A stretch of 11,101 nt of DNA from Methylophilaceae bacterium UBA7525 (lineage in GTDB: Bacteria; Pseudomonadota; Gammaproteobacteria; Burkholderiales; Methylophilaceae). The position numbers were made by a program, and so were the translations under genes. Every line of letters begins with the position of its first letter. Position 1 is the stretch's first letter. The notes beneath the pieces were generated by a model. The model searched no databases and was not told the DNA's origin. It saw nothing but the letters and a program-made list of their open reading frames with translations. This document shows positions 1 through 6,124 of this stretch, piece after piece. The stretch covers positions 297 through 11,397 of the forward strand of contig DLMX01000084.1 of the NCBI GenBank assembly GCA_002479405.1. The letters run 5' to 3'.

Positions 1-421
1 CGACGGCGCCGCCAGCAACAACCGTCTGGATATATTTGCCGAGATGCGGCTTGCAGCATTGCTGGCAAAAGGCTCGACAGGAAATGCAGCAGCGTTGCCT
101 GCCAGAACAGTGCTTGAAATGGCGACGATAGATGCTGCGCGCGCCTTGGGTCTGGATGATAAGATTGGCACTATCGAGACAGGTAAATTTGCTGATCTGA
201 CGGCCGTCAGGATTGCCGATCCCGAGCTGCTTCCATGTTTCGATCCGATCTCTCATCTGGTTTATGTGACCGGGCGTGAGCATGTCACCCATACCTGGGT
301 TGCCGGGGAATTGAAGTATCAAAAACTTAAGGGGCAGGATGGCGTCTATGCCGATATCGAGCCGGCCGAATTGAAGGAAATTGTTACGGTCTGGCATTCA
401 AGACTGACACAGCATCAATGA
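1..421 (+). CDS. mtaD: TRZ/ATZ-family amidohydrolase, probable 5-methylthioadenosine/S-adenosylhomocysteine deaminase (3' part only)
   Basis: The reading frame is open from the left edge (first whole codon at base 2) and ends with TGA at 419-421, so only the last 139 residues are visible. They begin DGAASNN, the conserved segment whose Asp is a metal ligand in MtaD/TRZ-ATZ deaminases, followed by EMRLAALLAKG, and later by the late-barrel pattern LGLDDKIGTIETGKFADLT, where the chain returns to the small beta-sandwich domain. By family, these cytosolic enzymes deaminate 5'-methylthioadenosine or S-adenosylhomocysteine to the inosine form. The N-terminal HxH metal site lies outside the window. 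The stop overlaps the ubiG start (ATGA), so translational coupling is likely. Substrate choice within the family (MTA/SAH, guanine, triazines) cannot be proven from this part, but the ubiG neighbour favours SAH. A start at the internal ATG at base 44 is not credible, because homology runs upstream of it. Confidence 0.82.
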   Translation, partial: DGAASNNRLDIFAEMRLAALLAKGSTGNAAALPARTVLEMATIDAARALGLDDKIGTIETGKFADLTAVRIADPELLPCFDPISHLVYVTGREHVTHTWVAGELKYQKLKGQDGVYADIEPAELKEIVTVWHSRLTQHQ

Positions 422-1140
422 AAATACTGAATACGGAAATGGAACAGGAACAGAACGTCGATCCGGCAGAATTGCAGAAATTCGCCATACTCGCCCATCG
501 CTGGTGGGATCAGAACAGCGAGTTCAAACCCCTGCATGAAATCAATCCATTGCGTCTGGGTTTTATCGACCAGCACGCACAGTTGTCGGGCAAGCGTGTG
601 CTCGATGTTGGCTGTGGTGGCGGTATTCTGGCGGAGTCCATGGTACAGCGAGGCGCAGAGGTCACAGGTATCGATTTGGGTGAGAAAGCGCTGAAAGTGG
701 CGCGCCTGCACAGTCTGGAGAGCGGGGTCAAGGTTGACTACAGGCTGGTAGCAGTTGAAGCGTTGGCTGCCGAAGAGCCGGAGAGTTTCGATGTCGTCAC
801 CTGCATGGAAATGCTCGAACATGTGCCTGATCCTGCAGCGGTCATTAGCGCCTGTTCCCGTCTGGTGAAGCCGGGCGGCCATGTATTTTTCTCTACTATC
901 AACCGCAACCCAAAAGCCTACCTGCTTGCCGTTGTCGGCGCTGAATATGTGTTGAACATGCTGCCAAAAGGTACACATGAATATGAGAAATTCATCAAGC
1001 CTTCCGAGCTTTCGGCGTATGTGCGCCGTAGCGGATTGACGGTAGCCGGCCTCAAGGGCATGAGTTACAACCCATTAAGCAAGCGTTACTGGCTGGATGA
1101 TGATGTGTCGGTGAATTACCTGCTGCACGCGACCAAATAA
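418..1140 (+). CDS. ubiG: UbiG, bifunctional ubiquinone-biosynthesis O-methyltransferase
   Basis: This 240-residue class I SAM methyltransferase performs the two O-methylations of ubiquinone synthesis (2-polyprenyl-6-hydroxyphenol and 3-demethylubiquinol), by family knowledge. Motif I VLDVGCGGGILAES is at residues 61-74, the acidic strand-2 end VTGIDLG at 82-88, the post-motif CMEMLEHVPDP at 129-139, and KPGGHVFFSTINRNPKAY at 151-168 is a UbiG hallmark. The loop LPKGTHEYEKFIKPSEL (182-198) matches the UbiG membrane/substrate region. The N-terminus has the usual FAILAHRWWDQNSEFKPLHEINPLR. The length is normal. ATG 418 overlaps the upstream stop by ATGA. A second in-frame ATG at 439 would give a 233-residue form, closer to many homologues, and neither start has a strong Shine-Dalgarno sequence, so the exact start is uncertain. 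gph follows after 10 bases. Confidence 0.95.
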   Translation: MKILNTEMEQEQNVDPAELQKFAILAHRWWDQNSEFKPLHEINPLRLGFIDQHAQLSGKRVLDVGCGGGILAESMVQRGAEVTGIDLGEKALKVARLHSLESGVKVDYRLVAVEALAAEEPESFDVVTCMEMLEHVPDPAAVISACSRLVKPGGHVFFSTINRNPKAYLLAVVGAEYVLNMLPKGTHEYEKFIKPSELSAYVRRSGLTVAGLKGMSYNPLSKRYWLDDDVSVNYLLHATK

Positions 1141-1150
1141 GCATCATGTC

Positions 1151-1789
1151 ATGATAATTTTTGATCTGGATGGAACGCTGGTCGATACCGCACCAGACTT
1201 GGCTTATGCGCTCAATCTGCAACGTGAACGCTATGGGCTGCAGGCTTTGCCGTTGAGCGAGATCCGGCCTTACGCCTCGCATGGATCCAAGGGGCTGTTA
1301 TCCGTCGGCTTCAATCTGAGCCCGGAAGATGCGCGTTTCGCTGATATGCGCCAGGAATATCTTGACCTCTATGATCAGGTCTTTACCCGGTCACCGGTTT
1401 TATTCAATGGTATCGAGGTGGTGCTTGGCAAAATGGAAAGCAAAAAGATGCCTTGGGGCATCGTCACCAACAAGCCGCGACGTTTTTCAGAACCACTGAT
1501 CCGCGCCTTGCAGTTGCATGAGCGTGTCAGTTGTCTGGTCTGTGGCGATGATGCGCCTCATGCCAAACCACATCCTGACACCTTGCTGCTGGCATGCAAG
1601 ATGACAGGGGTCAGTCCGCTGGATTGTATCTACGTGGGCGATGCCGAGCGGGATGTGCAGGCGGGCCGGGCCGCGGGCATGAAGACTGTGGTTGCGCTGT
1701 TTGGCTATATCGATGTGACTGACAAGCCGCAGGAGTGGGGCGCAGATGCCATGATTGCCGAGCCCGGCGAGCTGCTTGGCCTGGTATAA
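1151..1789 (+). CDS. gph: Phosphoglycolate phosphatase (HAD superfamily)
   Basis: This 212-residue HAD-superfamily phosphatase probably hydrolyses 2-phosphoglycolate, which arises from DNA repair or oxygenation reactions. HAD motif I is DLDGT at residues 5-9 (Asp5 nucleophile, Asp7 acid/base). An alpha-helical cap follows (about 15-80). Motif II is VTNKP with Thr106, motif III Lys139 in HAKPHPD, and motif IV YVGDAERDVQAGRAAGM with acidic Asp164 and Asp168. AGRAAGM and the cap layout are typical of Gph. The protein starts only four residues before motif I, shorter than most homologues. However, an in-frame stop at 1112-1114 and the absence of an upstream ATG, GTG or TTG leave ATG 1151 as the only choice, and no Shine-Dalgarno sequence is evident, so coupling to ubiG (stop 10 bases upstream) is likely. 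The exact substrate is inferred: related HADs act on other phosphoesters. The gene ends 3 bases from the convergent recR. Confidence 0.88.
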   Translation: MIIFDLDGTLVDTAPDLAYALNLQRERYGLQALPLSEIRPYASHGSKGLLSVGFNLSPEDARFADMRQEYLDLYDQVFTRSPVLFNGIEVVLGKMESKKMPWGIVTNKPRRFSEPLIRALQLHERVSCLVCGDDAPHAKPHPDTLLLACKMTGVSPLDCIYVGDAERDVQAGRAAGMKTVVALFGYIDVTDKPQEWGADAMIAEPGELLGLV

Positions 1790-1792
1790 CTT

Positions 1793-2392
1793 CTACCTTA
1801 CGCTACGGCGCTCCATCATGGCCTGCGCCAGCGTGCCGCTGTCTACATGCTCAATTTCGCCACCCATGGGCAGCCCTCTGGCGATACGGCTGACTTTCAG
1901 TCCACGTGCCTTCAGTAATTCGCTGACATAATGCGCAGTAGCCTCGCCTTCGACCGTGTAGTTGGTGGCGAGTATGACTTCCTGTATCAGGCCGTCCTGC
2001 GCACGCTTGATCAGTTTATCGAGGTGGATTTCCTTGGGACCTACGCCATCGAGTGGTGACAGGCGACCCATGAGCACGAAATACATGCCTTGATAGGCTT
2101 GCGTCTGCTCCAGCATCATGAGGTCTGTCGGCATCTCGATGACGCACAGCAGGCTGGAGTCACGTTTTTCCGATGCGCACAGCGGGCATACCGGTTGCTC
2201 GCTGAAGTTGTTGCAGAGGCTGCAGTGATTGATGACACCCAGGGCCAGGCTGAGCGAAGCGGCCAACTGGTTCGCGCCCTGGCGGTCGCGTTGCAGCAGA
2301 TGGTAGGCCATGCGCAGCGCAGATTTCGGTCCGACACCCGGCAGGCAGCGCAAGGCTTCGACAAGTTGCTCAAGTGCGAGTGGGTTGTGCAT
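1793..2392 (-). CDS. recR: Recombination mediator protein RecR
   Basis: This 199-residue protein is full length for RecR, the ring-forming DNA clamp that acts with RecO/RecF to load RecA on gapped DNA. The helix-hairpin-helix region LRCLPGVGPKSALRMAYHLL is at residues 14-33. The zinc finger uses Cys57, Cys60, Cys69 and Cys72 (CSLC and CPLC). The Toprim domain runs from about 80 to 175, and GLPMGGEIEHVD (173-184) forms the Walker-B-like end. It is the last gene of dnaX-ybaB-recR, starting 24 bases after the ybaB stop. No clear Shine-Dalgarno sequence precedes ATG, but MHNPLALEQLVEALRCLPGVG aligns with the normal RecR start. It converges on gph with a 3-base gap and no visible terminator hairpin, so transcripts from the two sides probably overlap. 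Confidence 0.97.
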   Translation of the reverse strand: MHNPLALEQLVEALRCLPGVGPKSALRMAYHLLQRDRQGANQLAASLSLALGVINHCSLCNNFSEQPVCPLCASEKRDSSLLCVIEMPTDLMMLEQTQAYQGMYFVLMGRLSPLDGVGPKEIHLDKLIKRAQDGLIQEVILATNYTVEGEATAHYVSELLKARGLKVSRIARGLPMGGEIEHVDSGTLAQAMMERRSVR

Positions 2393-2416
2393 GAATGTTT
2401 GTGAGGATTGCGGTGT

Positions 2417-2728
2417 TCAGAACGGCAACTTCATGCCGGCCGGCATCAGGCCGCTCATACGTTGTTGAGAGGTGGCCTCAGCCTTGTTGACGGCGTCGTT
2501 CAGCGCGAGGACCAACAAATCTTCCAGCATCTCCTTGTCGTCACCCATCAGGCTGTCATCAATGCTGACGCGTTTGACTTCATTTCTGCAGGTCATTGTG
2601 ACCTTGACCATGCCGGATCCGGCTTGGCCTTCAACTTCTACCGTGGCCAGCTCTGCCTGTGCACGTTTGAGGTTCTCCTGCATTTGTTGGGCCTGCTTCA
2701 TGAGGTTGCCCATGCCACCTTTCATCAT
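2417..2728 (-). CDS. ybaB: YbaB/EbfC family nucleoid-associated protein
   Basis: This 103-residue protein is the usual length for YbaB/EbfC, a small DNA-binding dimer associated with the nucleoid and, by gene order, with RecR-dependent repair. The N-terminal helix GNLMKQAQQMQENLKRAQ (residues 7-24) is the family signature. A beta core follows (VEVEGQAGSGMVKVTMTCRNEVKRVSID), then the DDKEMLEDLLVLALNDAVNKAE helix that forms the tweezer-like dimer, and a flexible GLMPAGMKLPF tail. Two adjacent ATGs (2728 and 2725) are possible starts. The first is preceded by AGGAGA (2740-2735) with six bases between, which supports it. It lies 20 bases downstream of the dnaX stop in one operon. Confidence 0.96.
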   Translation of the reverse strand: MMKGGMGNLMKQAQQMQENLKRAQAELATVEVEGQAGSGMVKVTMTCRNEVKRVSIDDSLMGDDKEMLEDLLVLALNDAVNKAEATSQQRMSGLMPAGMKLPF

Positions 2729-2734
2729 CTGTCT

Positions 2735-2740
2735 TCTCCT
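2735..2740 (-). promoter_or_regulatory. Shine-Dalgarno sequence of ybaB
   Basis: AGGAGA on the minus strand, six bases before the first ybaB ATG. It is the clearest ribosome-binding site of the dnaX operon and decides the ybaB start. dnaX and recR have none as good, so YbaB may be made in excess of its neighbours, which would fit an abundant nucleoid protein (inference). Confidence 0.75.
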
Positions 2741-2748
2741 GATGGGTT

Positions 2749-4410
2749 TTATTGAATTGGTTTGATACTTGAGGGAATGATTTGTGCGCCGAAGTCACGG
2801 ACCAAAGCCTGGACAAAATCATCTTCCCTGATGGCTGATTCGGCAGCTGATTGCATTTCAGCCTTTTCCTGGCTGATTTGCGCAGCAGGGGTGTTTCCGG
2901 TGCCGCCTACTTCAAAATGCAGCTTGATATTGGTACCGAAATGTTGAACCAAGGCTGTACGCAGTTTTTCCTGATAGCTTTGATCCAGCAGGTGCTTGTG
3001 AGCTGCGGGTACTGAAAGATGGAAATTATGCGCGTCGTGGCGCAGCAATTCACAGTTCTGCGCCAGTGCCCTGGCAAGTCCGAGTTTGAGGCCATCGACC
3101 AGCTGACGCCAGTTGCCGTCAAAGACGACATTGGTGGTTTCATCTTTGGTTCCGGATTGGGTCTTGGTAACGGTTTCAGTTGGTGAGGCTTCCGGTACCT
3201 GGGTGACAGCTTGTGGTGTCAATGTCTGAGAGAGGGGTGCCGTTTGTGCCGGAGCAATAGTTTTTTGGGCAGGAATATTTGAGCTTGTAGCGGCAGCAGG
3301 TTTACCGGTAACAGGCGTTGACATTTCGGTCGGCAGAAACGCCAGCATGCGCAGCAGGCACATGCTGAAGCCGGCAAATTCGTCCGGGGCCAAACCGATG
3401 TCGCGGCGCCCGATCAGAGCGATCTGATAGAACAATTGTATCTGTTCCGGGCTGAGTTTTTCCGCAAGTGCCACCAATCTGGCATATTCCGGCAGATCCT
3501 GAGGCACGCTGCCCGGCGCAGATTGATATACTGCGATCTGGTAGAGCAGTGTGGCCAGATCAGCCAGTGCGGCTTCGAAGGACAGGCTGCGCTGTTCCAT
3601 TTGTTGGGCAAAGGCCATCAGGCTGGCGCCATCCTGTGCGGCCAAGGTATCGAGCAGGTCGAACAGATAGCTCTGGTCGATCGCGCCCAGCATGGCGCGA
3701 ACTTCCTGCTCGTTGACAGCGTTGCCTCCGTAGGCGATAGCCTGGTCCAACAGTGAAAGGGCGTCGCGCATGCTGCCGTTGGCTGCGCGGGCAACCAGCT
3801 GCAACGCAACCGGTTCGTAAGCGATCTGTTCCTCCCCGAGGATGCGTTGCAGATGTTCGCTGATGGCAGTGCCGGTCATCTGGCGCAGATTGAACTGCAG
3901 GCAGCGGGAGAGGACAGTGACGGGTACTTTTTGCGGGTCAGTGGTTGCCAGGATGAATTTGACGTGCGCTGGAGGTTCCTCCAGTGTTTTCAGCATGGCG
4001 TTGAAAGCATGGCCGGTGAGCTGATGCACTTCGTCCAGCATGTAGACCTTGTAGCGGCCCTGAGTGGGCGCATAGACGGCTTTTTCCAGCAGCGCCGTCA
4101 TGTCATCGACACCGCGATTCGATGCGGCGTCCATCTCGACATAATCAATAAAGCTGCCCTTGTCGATGGCGACGCAGGTGGAGCACTGGCCGCAAGGTTT
4201 GGAAGTGACGCCGGTTTCGCAATTCAGTGATTTGGCGAGTATGCGTGATAGTGTGGTTTTGCCTACACCGCGCGTGCCGGTGAAGAGGTAGGCATGATGC
4301 AGGCGTTGCTGGTCCAGCGCATTGCTTAATGCGCGCACGACATGATCCTGGCCGACTAGCGTTTCAAACGATTTTGGACGCCATTTGCGGGCCAGAACCT
4401 GATAACTCAT
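2749..4410 (-). CDS. dnaX: DNA polymerase III subunit tau (and possibly gamma), DnaX
   Basis: This 553-residue AAA+ clamp-loader subunit opens the beta clamp and, through its C-terminal part, links polymerase cores to the DnaB helicase. Walker A is GTRGVGKTT (45-53). The zinc module uses Cys64, Cys73, Cys76 and Cys79. Walker B/DExH is MLDEVHQL (124-131), sensor 1 LATTDPQKVPVT (155-166), and the SRC arginine-finger motif is at 168-170. Sensor 2/domain II is around 205-225 (NGSMRDALSLLDQAI), and domain III ends near 360. A Pro/Thr/Ala-rich linker (about 362-425) precedes the tau-specific C-terminal domain (about 430-553). The start MSYQVLARKWRPKSFETLVGQ (shown to residue 21 minus its last base of certainty) matches DnaX N-termini. 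A run of six A's at the Lys383 codon is discussed in the findings. The gene heads the dnaX-ybaB-recR operon. Confidence 0.97.
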   Translation of the reverse strand: MSYQVLARKWRPKSFETLVGQDHVVRALSNALDQQRLHHAYLFTGTRGVGKTTLSRILAKSLNCETGVTSKPCGQCSTCVAIDKGSFIDYVEMDAASNRGVDDMTALLEKAVYAPTQGRYKVYMLDEVHQLTGHAFNAMLKTLEEPPAHVKFILATTDPQKVPVTVLSRCLQFNLRQMTGTAISEHLQRILGEEQIAYEPVALQLVARAANGSMRDALSLLDQAIAYGGNAVNEQEVRAMLGAIDQSYLFDLLDTLAAQDGASLMAFAQQMEQRSLSFEAALADLATLLYQIAVYQSAPGSVPQDLPEYARLVALAEKLSPEQIQLFYQIALIGRRDIGLAPDEFAGFSMCLLRMLAFLPTEMSTPVTGKPAAATSSNIPAQKTIAPAQTAPLSQTLTPQAVTQVPEASPTETVTKTQSGTKDETTNVVFDGNWRQLVDGLKLGLARALAQNCELLRHDAHNFHLSVPAAHKHLLDQSYQEKLRTALVQHFGTNIKLHFEVGGTGNTPAAQISQEKAEMQSAAESAIREDDFVQALVRDFGAQIIPSSIKPIQ

Positions 4411-4425
4411 ACTTGGATACTCGCG

Positions 4426-4454
4426 AGATTAAGAACTTGTTTGCAGTGACTCAA
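4426..4454 (-). promoter_or_regulatory. Candidate sigma-70 promoter of the dnaX operon
   Basis: On the minus strand, TTGAGT (4454-4449) and TAATCT (4431-4426) are separated by exactly 17 bases. This would start transcription near 4419, only about 10 bases before the dnaX ATG. The -35 is good and the -10 is modest, so the call is tentative. A second, longer transcript could come from read-through of ffs upstream. Confidence 0.4.
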
Positions 4455-4459
4455 CTTTA

Positions 4460-4495
4460 GCTGAAATCATCGCTTAAGTCATGGCTTAAGTCTTG
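4460..4495. repeat. Three 12-bp imperfect tandem repeats upstream of dnaX
   Basis: On the plus strand the units are GCTGAAATCATC (4460-4471), GCTTAAGTCATG (4472-4483) and GCTTAAGTCTTG (4484-4495). Units 2 and 3 agree at 11 of 12 positions and units 1 and 2 at 9 of 12. The array sits between the ffs 3' end and the candidate dnaX -35, starting five bases upstream of that element. The third unit plus the following bases also forms the near-palindrome GCTTAAG-T-CTTGAGC. It could be a multi-site operator or an upstream activating element; nothing identifies the binding protein. Confidence 0.6.
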
Positions 4496-4529
4496 AGCAG
4501 CTCTGGTACTTGCTTGCGGAGGAATAGGG

Positions 4530-4624
4530 GGCGAGCCTAACCCCCGGCACTTGCTTCAGCAGTTGTGGCTGCTTCCTTCCGGACCTGACCAGGTTGGCTG
4601 CTTTGCAATGCGGGGAGGCCCGCC
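4530..4624 (-). ncRNA. ffs: 4.5S RNA, signal recognition particle RNA (small bacterial type)
   Basis: The minus strand carries the near-invariant SRP domain IV: GGTCAGGTCCGGAAGGAAGC (4590-4571) continuing into AGCC, with the GGAA tetraloop and the asymmetric internal loop that binds Ffh. The ends pair: GGCGGGCCT (4624-4616) with AGGCTCGCC (4538-4530), one G-U pair, followed by CCCCGCA with TGCCGGGGG. The result is one long hairpin of about 95 bases, as in E. coli 4.5S RNA. The RNA works with Ffh and FtsY in co-translational targeting of membrane proteins. The ends are inferred from the pairing, and a few unpaired bases may belong on either side. No U-tract terminator is evident directly after it. 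A minus-strand reading frame spanning this gene is spurious. Confidence 0.93.
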
Positions 4625-4631
4625 TGATGGA

Positions 4632-4637
4632 ATTTTA
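4632..4637 (-). promoter_or_regulatory. Candidate -10 element of ffs
   Basis: TAAAAT on the minus strand lies seven bases before the first paired base of the 4.5S RNA (4624), the right distance for a sigma-70 -10 box. Five of six bases match TATAAT. No convincing -35 hexamer lies 16-18 bases upstream; the region is GC-rich there. Confidence 0.5.
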
Positions 4638-4679
4638 CCCTAAAACCGGTCCGGCGTGCCACGGCGAATGATTCATCAG

Positions 4680-4775
4680 GTGAAAATAATAGCGCCGATA
4701 TTTGGCAGCTGGTGGCTGGATAATCCAATAGGCATGCGATATAGTAAGACGTTCTGGGGGTGTGAGAATAATAAC
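4680..4775 (+). repeat. Pair of 14-bp direct repeats flanking the cyclase promoter
   Basis: GTGAAAATAATAGC (4680-4693) and GTGAGAATAATAAC (4762-4775) agree at 12 of 14 positions, 82 bases apart start to start. The first is upstream of the candidate cyclase promoter and the second is in its leader, where it forms most of a CRP-like site. The arrangement would suit a pair of operators for one regulator. Confidence 0.45.
4717..4745 (+). promoter_or_regulatory. Candidate sigma-70 promoter of the adenylate cyclase gene
   Basis: TGGATA (4717-4722) and TATAGT (4740-4745) are 17 bases apart. The -10 matches five of six consensus bases and the -35 four of six. Transcription would begin near 4752, leaving a leader of about 50 bases that includes the CRP-like palindrome. 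Confidence 0.5.
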
Positions 4776-4776
4776 A
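4761..4776. promoter_or_regulatory. CRP-like binding site in the cyclase leader
   Basis: TGTGA-N6-TAACA matches the cAMP-receptor consensus TGTGA-N6-TCACA at nine of ten positions. It is centred about 17 bases downstream of the inferred transcription start, a position expected to block rather than activate transcription. The target gene makes cAMP, so this is a plausible feedback site. No crp gene is in the window, so the assignment is inference. Confidence 0.42.
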
Positions 4777-4802
4777 ATGGGCGTTTTTTTGATTAAACGG
4801 CG

Positions 4803-6047
4803 ATGGGATTGAAGCTCAAATCTTTCGGTGGATTTCCACGCCAGGTTTGGGGTCGATTCTCTGATCCTTCAGCCCCGTTGGTTGGCAGGGCAATTCTTTC
4901 ATTACTTGTCTTTGCCGAGAGTCTGATCTGTGTTTTCTGGATATTCACCCTTTCCGGTCTGGGTGAGGGCTATGCCTTCATGGCGGCTGTGCCTTATGGC
5001 TATATCGTCGTTTCTTACGTCAGCTTGCTGATCTTCTATCATCTCAAGCGTTTCGACTACTTCATCTTTACCCAGCTGGTCATGTTGCTGGTCATGCCTT
5101 TCTTCATGCAATGGGTAATCGGCGGTTTCGAGGCTTCGAGCGGCGTTGCAATCTGGGCTATCCTGTCACCAGTGGGTGCCCTGATGATCCTGGGTACGCG
5201 TCAATCAACTCCCTGGTTCGCACTCTTCCTAGGCTTGGCTGCGGTTTCCTGGCAGATGAACACGCTTTTTGCCAGCAACGCTTTGCCGATTCCAAGCCAT
5301 GTCAAGGATACCTTCTTTGTCATGAATCTTTCCGGTACTGCGACCATCCTCTATATTGTCATGCGCTACTTTCAATCGCAGAAAGAGCGGGTGCTGCAGG
5401 CGTTGGCGATCGAGCAGGCGAGATCAGACAAGTTGCTACTGAACATCCTGCCGGAATCCATCGCCAGCAGATTGAAGGCGGAAAGTCTCAATATTGCAGA
5501 TAGTCATGATTCGGTCACCATCATGTTTGCCGATCTGGTCAATTTCACGCAGATTTCTGCCGGCATGCCACCGTCAGAACTGGTGAGTCTGTTGAACCAG
5601 GTTTTTTCCCGTTTTGATCAGCTCTCCGAGAAGTACGGTCTGGAAAAGATCAAGACCATCGGGGATGCCTATATGGTGGTGGGTGGTGTGCCGAATGCCA
5701 GGGCCGACCATGCCGAGGCAGTTGCCAGCATGGCGCTGGACATGCAGTCCGTGTTGCAGGACGTGGCATTAAAGAACGGCAAGGATCTGAAGATGCGCAT
5801 CGGCATCAACAGCGGACCGGTGATTGCCGGCGTTATCGGCAATAGCAAGTTCAGCTATGACCTCTGGGGCGATACGGTGAATGTGGCAAGCCGTATGGAA
5901 CATTATGCGGCACCGGATAGCGTGCAAGTGACAGAAGCCACTTATCTGTTATTGAAAGACAAGTTCAAATTTGAATCTCTAGGCCGGATTGCGGTGAAGG
6001 GCAAGGGTGAGGTTGATGCCTATGTCCTGCTTGGCAAGCTCGACTGA
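4803..6047 (+). CDS. Membrane-bound class III adenylate cyclase
   Basis: This 414-residue protein has an N-terminal membrane domain of about six hydrophobic segments (roughly 27-50, 60-80, 87-106, 114-131, 136-156, 170-188). A helical signalling linker follows (190-226, containing LLLNILPESIASRLK), then a C-terminal class III catalytic domain (about 232-413). Metal-binding Asp244 (FADLVNFT) and Asp288 (TIGDAYM) are present. The adenine-selecting pair Lys284 and Asp353 (YDLWGD) is intact, and so are the transition-state residues Asn360 and Arg364 (NVASRM). It should therefore make cAMP from ATP as a homodimer on the cytoplasmic side. The membrane domain has no sensor fold I can name. The start is fixed by an in-frame TAA at 4794-4796; no Shine-Dalgarno sequence is visible. 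It is probably monocistronic, with ffs divergent upstream and a tRNA gene downstream. Confidence 0.92.
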   Translation: MGLKLKSFGGFPRQVWGRFSDPSAPLVGRAILSLLVFAESLICVFWIFTLSGLGEGYAFMAAVPYGYIVVSYVSLLIFYHLKRFDYFIFTQLVMLLVMPFFMQWVIGGFEASSGVAIWAILSPVGALMILGTRQSTPWFALFLGLAAVSWQMNTLFASNALPIPSHVKDTFFVMNLSGTATILYIVMRYFQSQKERVLQALAIEQARSDKLLLNILPESIASRLKAESLNIADSHDSVTIMFADLVNFTQISAGMPPSELVSLLNQVFSRFDQLSEKYGLEKIKTIGDAYMVVGGVPNARADHAEAVASMALDMQSVLQDVALKNGKDLKMRIGINSGPVIAGVIGNSKFSYDLWGDTVNVASRMEHYAAPDSVQVTEATYLLLKDKFKFESLGRIAVKGKGEVDAYVLLGKLD

Positions 6048-6081
6048 TTTGCAAAATTATTCAGAAATCTCGAATGGATGT

Positions 6082-6110
6082 TTGGATACATACAAGAGTT
6101 ACGCTATAAT
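6082..6110 (+). promoter_or_regulatory. Promoter of tRNA-Ser(GGA)
   Basis: TTGGAT (6082-6087), a 17-base spacer and a perfect TATAAT (6105-6110) give one of the strongest promoters in the window. Transcription should start near 6117, about eight bases before the mature tRNA. The GC-rich discriminator CCCGCC right after the -10 is typical of stable-RNA promoters under stringent control. Confidence 0.8.
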
Positions 6111-6124
6111 CCCGCCTCCAAACC

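Noticed and set aside
415..978. Minus-strand 187-codon frame opposite ubiG
   Set aside because: UbiG on the plus strand is complete with all motifs; the antisense frame shows no family features.
1780..1800. Bidirectional terminator between gph and recR
   Set aside because: The gap is three bases and no stem-loop with a U tract can be drawn around it.
4640..4665. Sigma-54 promoter for ffs from TGGCACG on the minus strand
   Set aside because: The required TTGC element at the proper spacing is absent; a sigma-70 -10 is present instead.
4537..4728. Minus-strand 63-codon frame upstream of dnaX
   Set aside because: It runs through the 4.5S RNA gene, whose pairing and SRP motif account for the sequence.
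4777..4800. T7 tract before the cyclase start as a rho-independent terminator
   Set aside because: No GC-rich stem precedes the T run on the plus strand, and the position is inside the leader of the cyclase gene.
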